DNA of 64,000 nt from Gammaproteobacteria bacterium (GTDB lineage Bacteria > Pseudomonadota > Gammaproteobacteria > Coxiellales > Coxiellaceae), in assembly GCA_023266215.1 (NCBI GenBank), contig JAHFRQ010000009.1, positions 1-64,000 of the forward strand, read 5' to 3'. The notes under the pieces are model-generated. The model did no database searches and was not told the origin of the DNA. It worked only from the letters and a program-made list of their open reading frames with translations. Below, one piece after another: positions 60,882 to 64,000 of this stretch; position 1 is the stretch's first letter; each line of letters starts with the position of its first letter. The translations under genes were made by a program, and so were the position numbers.

Positions 60882-63091
60882 AATTGATCACCTCCCGCCG
60901 GCAGAATCACCAAACCATCACTGACACGTGCATCTATTTTGACTTTAAAATTTAAATACACATCATTTTCTTTTATATTCAATTGGTTTGCGGTGTTGCT
61001 ATTCATGGTGACACATCTTGATTTTTCAGACACTAATTCCTGCAATGCTGTTGTGCGGCGCACTAAATTATTATCGCGATAAGAGTGCCAATTGAATACA
61101 GCCAATATATCTGTTTTTTCTGATTTTAATATTTTAATTGCTAAATTATTATTTTCTGATTTTTTTGTATTATTCTTAATTTCATCTCGAACAGCATCAA
61201 TTAATTTAAAATTAAAATTGGGTAGTTTCATAAATTCTGCGAGTGCGCGCAATACTTTCCAAGCAGGTTTAGAATCAGCAAAAGGCACAACAGCAGGCTC
61301 AAATGATTGCCAATCGCCCGTTACATTCACAAACGTTCCTGCTGTTTCTGAATATGGCGTAATCGGCAAAATAAAATCAGCGTATTCACGCATTTTTTCG
61401 CTAGCAAAGCTATTAAAGCAAACTACCAGTTTCGCTTTTGATAAATTTTCAAGCGATTCCGCTGGATACAAAGAATCCACTTCTGGCTCACAATTTAATA
61501 AAAAATAAGCTTCTGCTGGATTGGTAGTGAGTAATGTTTTAGTGTTATTGATATTATTTTTTGGAATGCAATTGGCAATAGTTGCGCCCAAAGAATTAGC
61601 GCCTTCTGATAATATACCCAATGTTGCGCCAGATAATTTTTCTATTTGCTTGCATAAATTTCTAATTAAAGCAGCATCAGGATGCCTTGATGCAAATAAG
61701 CCTAAGAATATCGCTGAATTTTTTGAATCTAATAACTTTTCAGCTATTTTTTTCGCGCTCTTTGAAACAGCAATACTTTCTTCTTTTAATCCACCCAGCG
61801 CTTTGACAATTTCAGATAACTTTAAAACAATATCGCGATCAATTATTTTTTCTGCTAAATCATACACAAAATGATAATCAACGGCATTTACTGCCATCAC
61901 CGATAAGCCTTCTTGATAGGCTTTAAAAATACGCGTGCTGATCATCGGTTGATCATAACGAATATTCGAGCCCACCAATAATAAAGCATCCAATTTTTCA
62001 ATGTCAGCAATTTGTATATTTAATTGAGGCGAAAAATAATCTGAAAAATCACATTGGCGAATGCGATAATCAATATTATCTGATCCTAAGTTGCGAATTA
62101 ATTTTTGAAATAAATAATATTCTTCTGTTGTGCAATTATAACCCGCTATTCCTGCTATTTTATCAGCGCTAAAATTTTCTTTAATGTGCGATGTTAAATG
62201 CGCGATGGCATCTAAAGCATACTTCCATTCTACTTCAACCCATTTGTCATTTTTTTTCATCAAAGGTTTTTTAACGCGATCTTTGTGATACAAACCTTCT
62301 ACAGAAAAACGATCACGATCACTCATCCATACTTCATTAATATTTTCATTTTCGCGCGGAACAGAGCGAAATACATTGCCGTCTCGCGTGTGCAAATAAA
62401 CATTGGTTCCGACGCAATCGTGTGGCGCAATAGATTCTGATTCTTTTATTTCCCAACCGCGAACTTCATATCGCGCAGGTTTATTGGTGAGTGCGCCGAC
62501 AGGGCAAATATCAATAATGTTTCCTGAGACTTCTGATTTCAAAAAATGTTTTACATACGTTGTAATTTCTTCCTTTTCGCCGCGATTAACAACGCCCAAT
62601 TCGCGCAAACCCGCGACTTCTTCGCCAAAGCGAACACAGCGAGTACATTGAATACAACGCGTCATTTCGGTTTCAATTAAGGGCCCAATATCTTTGCTGC
62701 ATACCGCGCGTTTGGCTTGATCATAAGGTGATTTTGATCGGCCAAAACCCATCGATAAATCTTGCAATTCACACTCGCCCCCTTGATCACAAATCGGGCA
62801 GTCGAGCGGATGATTGATGAGTAAAAACTCCATGACATCACGTTGCGCATCAGTTGCTAATTTTGATTTGGTTAACACTTTCATGTCTTGTGTGATTGGC
62901 GTTGCACACGCAGGCAAGGGCTTTCTTGATTTTTCAACTTCGACTAAGCACATCCGGCAGTTCGCCGCGATGGATAATTTTTTGTGATAGCAAAAACGCG
63001 GAATATAGGCACCCGCTGCATCTGCCGCCTCAATAATAGAAACACCATCTTCTGCTATGACTTTTTTGCCGTCTATTTCAAATTCAATCAT
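60875..63091 (-). CDS. nuoG: NADH-quinone oxidoreductase subunit G
   Basis: From ATG 63091, overlapping the nuoF stop as ATGA, the product is 738 residues. The N-terminus is a 2Fe-2S ferredoxin domain ([20 protein letters not shown]). The His/Cys N5 cluster [13 protein letters not shown], the 4Fe-4S cluster [16 protein letters not shown] and [20 protein letters not shown] follow. The rest is the molybdopterin oxidoreductase-like domain, without cofactor in this family. An in-frame ATG at 63100 is less favoured. Confidence 0.95.
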   Translation of the reverse strand: MIEFEIDGKKVIAEDGVSIIEAADAAGAYIPRFCYHKKLSIAANCRMCLVEVEKSRKPLPACATPITQDMKVLTKSKLATDAQRDVMEFLLINHPLDCPICDQGGECELQDLSMGFGRSKSPYDQAKRAVCSKDIGPLIETEMTRCIQCTRCVRFGEEVAGLRELGVVNRGEKEEITTYVKHFLKSEVSGNIIDICPVGALTNKPARYEVRGWEIKESESIAPHDCVGTNVYLHTRDGNVFRSVPRENENINEVWMSDRDRFSVEGLYHKDRVKKPLMKKNDKWVEVEWKYALDAIAHLTSHIKENFSADKIAGIAGYNCTTEEYYLFQKLIRNLGSDNIDYRIRQCDFSDYFSPQLNIQIADIEKLDALLLVGSNIRYDQPMISTRIFKAYQEGLSVMAVNAVDYHFVYDLAEKIIDRDIVLKLSEIVKALGGLKEESIAVSKSAKKIAEKLLDSKNSAIFLGLFASRHPDAALIRNLCKQIEKLSGATLGILSEGANSLGATIANCIPKNNINNTKTLLTTNPAEAYFLLNCEPEVDSLYPAESLENLSKAKLVVCFNSFASEKMREYADFILPITPYSETAGTFVNVTGDWQSFEPAVVPFADSKPAWKVLRALAEFMKLPNFNFKLIDAVRDEIKNNTKKSENNNLAIKILKSEKTDILAVFNWHSYRDNNLVRRTTALQELVSEKSRCVTMNSNTANQLNIKENDVYLNFKVKIDARVSDGLVILPAGGDQLC

Positions 63092-64000
63092 ACTAAACAC
63101 TTCTTGTGATCTACGTGATACCTAAACTCATCATAAAAACATTTTAAAAATCCGTTTACAGGCCACGCAGCGGCTTCGCCGAAAGCGCAAATCGTCCGCC
63201 CTTCTATTTTTTTCGCCACTTGTCCTAACTGATCCAAATCATTTTGTGTCCCAGTACCATTTTCAATTTTTTCAACCAATCGATAAATCCAACCCGTGCC
63301 TTCACGACAGGGCGTACATTGTCCACACGATTCGTGCATATAAAATTTTGAAATTCTTTTAAGGGCTTTAACCATGCATGTTTTTTCATTCATGACAATC
63401 ACAGCGCCCGAACCTAAAGCAGATCCCGCTTTGGCTAAACTGTCATAATCCATATTCATCTGCATCATGGTTTCAGCTTTTAATACTGGCATCGAACTTC
63501 CGCCAGGAATAACGGCTTTTAAGGGAATATTATTTAGCATCCCGCCGGCTAGTTCTAGCAATTTTGCAAACGGTGTGCCCAATGGAACTTCATAATTACC
63601 CGGTTTATTAACATGCCCGCTCACGCTAAAAATTTTGGTACCGCCGCTTTTTTCGGGGCCTAGATCTGCAAACCACTTCGCGCCTTTTTCTAAAATAACT
63701 GGGATCGATGCGTAAGATTCTGTGTTATTAATATTGCTGGGTCTGCCATATAAACCATAATTGGCGGGAAATGGCGGCTTAAACCGAGGTAATCCGCGTT
63801 TGCCTTCCAGTGAATTCATGAGCGCTGTTTCTTCGCCGCAAATATAAGCGCCAGCGCTCGTGTGATTATAAATATCATAGTCAACACCCGAACCTAAAAC
63901 ATTTTTGCCAGCCAGCCCTATCTCGTACATCTCTTTTAAAGCCGCTTCGCATCTTAAAAAAGGCTCGTAAAATTCGCCGCGCAGAAAATTATAAGCAACA
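63088..64000 (-). CDS. nuoF: NADH-quinone oxidoreductase subunit F (partial, 5' end outside)
   Basis: The C-terminal 303 residues of the NADH/FMN-binding subunit are present and the frame stays open to the window edge (AYNFLRGEFYEPFLRCEAAL). It includes SAGAYICGEETALMNSLEGK (FMN/NADH site), KPGNYEVPLG, the soluble-ligand-binding loop LELAGGML and the N3 4Fe-4S site ESCGQCTPCREGTG. nuoG overlaps its stop by 4 nt. Confidence 0.96.
   Translation of the reverse strand, partial: VAYNFLRGEFYEPFLRCEAALKEMYEIGLAGKNVLGSGVDYDIYNHTSAGAYICGEETALMNSLEGKRGLPRFKPPFPANYGLYGRPSNINNTESYASIPVILEKGAKWFADLGPEKSGGTKIFSVSGHVNKPGNYEVPLGTPFAKLLELAGGMLNNIPLKAVIPGGSSMPVLKAETMMQMNMDYDSLAKAGSALGSGAVIVMNEKTCMVKALKRISKFYMHESCGQCTPCREGTGWIYRLVEKIENGTGTQNDLDQLGQVAKKIEGRTICAFGEAAAWPVNGFLKCFYDEFRYHVDHKKCLV

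Overview
The window looks like a chromosomal segment of a low-GC gammaproteobacterium of the order Legionellales, close to Coxiellaceae. This is inferred from gene content, not from a database search. The supporting signs are an AddAB-type recombination nuclease instead of RecBCD, PPi-dependent phosphofructokinase, gammaproteobacterial housekeeping operons (rimP-nusA-infB-rbfA-truB behind an initiator tRNA; nuoF-N), and several large proteins of the kind that host-associated Legionellales secrete: a SidE-type HD/phosphodiesterase-like protein, an ankyrin protein, and two proteins with Cys-His protease-like signatures.

Layout. 1-6.7 kb: a divergent gene edge, folE, tRNA-Leu(CAA), a 1.1-kb-codon SidE-PDE-like gene whose 3' end runs into that tRNA, a lone prpB-like lyase, and mpl. 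6.8-11.3 kb: pfp with an overlapping chagasin-like inhibitor, then a three-gene ABC-2 efflux operon. 11.3-17.4 kb: riboflavin genes (ribH, a RibE-RibB-RibA triple fusion under an FMN riboswitch, ribD) interleaved with a PIN/AbrB and a MazF/RHH toxin-antitoxin pair, a 5'-truncated gene and a hypothetical gene. 17.4-20.5 kb: trmH, a proline-linker protein of unknown function, and parB. 20.5-20.96 kb: an intergenic region with three perfect DnaA boxes. 21-27 kb: addB-addA. 27-31.5 kb: orphan hicB-like gene, outer-membrane barrel, 5'-nucleotidase, a TumE/TumA-like pair and an APC permease. 31.5-38.5 kb: glmM, an AAA ATPase with a palindromic operator, an ankyrin gene broken by one in-frame TAG, an NlpC/P60 hydrolase and a secreted Cys-rich protein. 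38.6-39.4 kb: a REP/RAYT-like inverted-repeat element and a deleted copy of the NlpC/P60 gene start. 39.4-45.5 kb: truB-rbfA-infB-nusA-rimP and tRNA-fMet. 45.5-46.8 kb: an MFS exporter. 46.77-53.40 kb: an accessory island bounded and divided by three copies of a direct repeat that begins at the end of the MFS gene. It carries a large P-loop protein, hipBA, a decayed hipB copy and a putative cysteine-protease-like protein. 53.4-64 kb: nuoN to nuoF, running off the right edge.

The core genes cover cofactor synthesis (folate, riboflavin), cell wall synthesis and recycling (glmM, mpl), translation/transcription and respiration. The accessory genes are toxin-antitoxin pairs, probable effectors and repeat-driven relics. 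The most interesting points are the repeat-bounded island, the RibE-BA fusion with its Shine-Dalgarno-sequestering riboswitch hairpin, the REP/RAYT relic, the nonsense-split ankyrin gene, a repeat-derived tail on NuoI, and the DnaA-box cluster beside an orphan parB.
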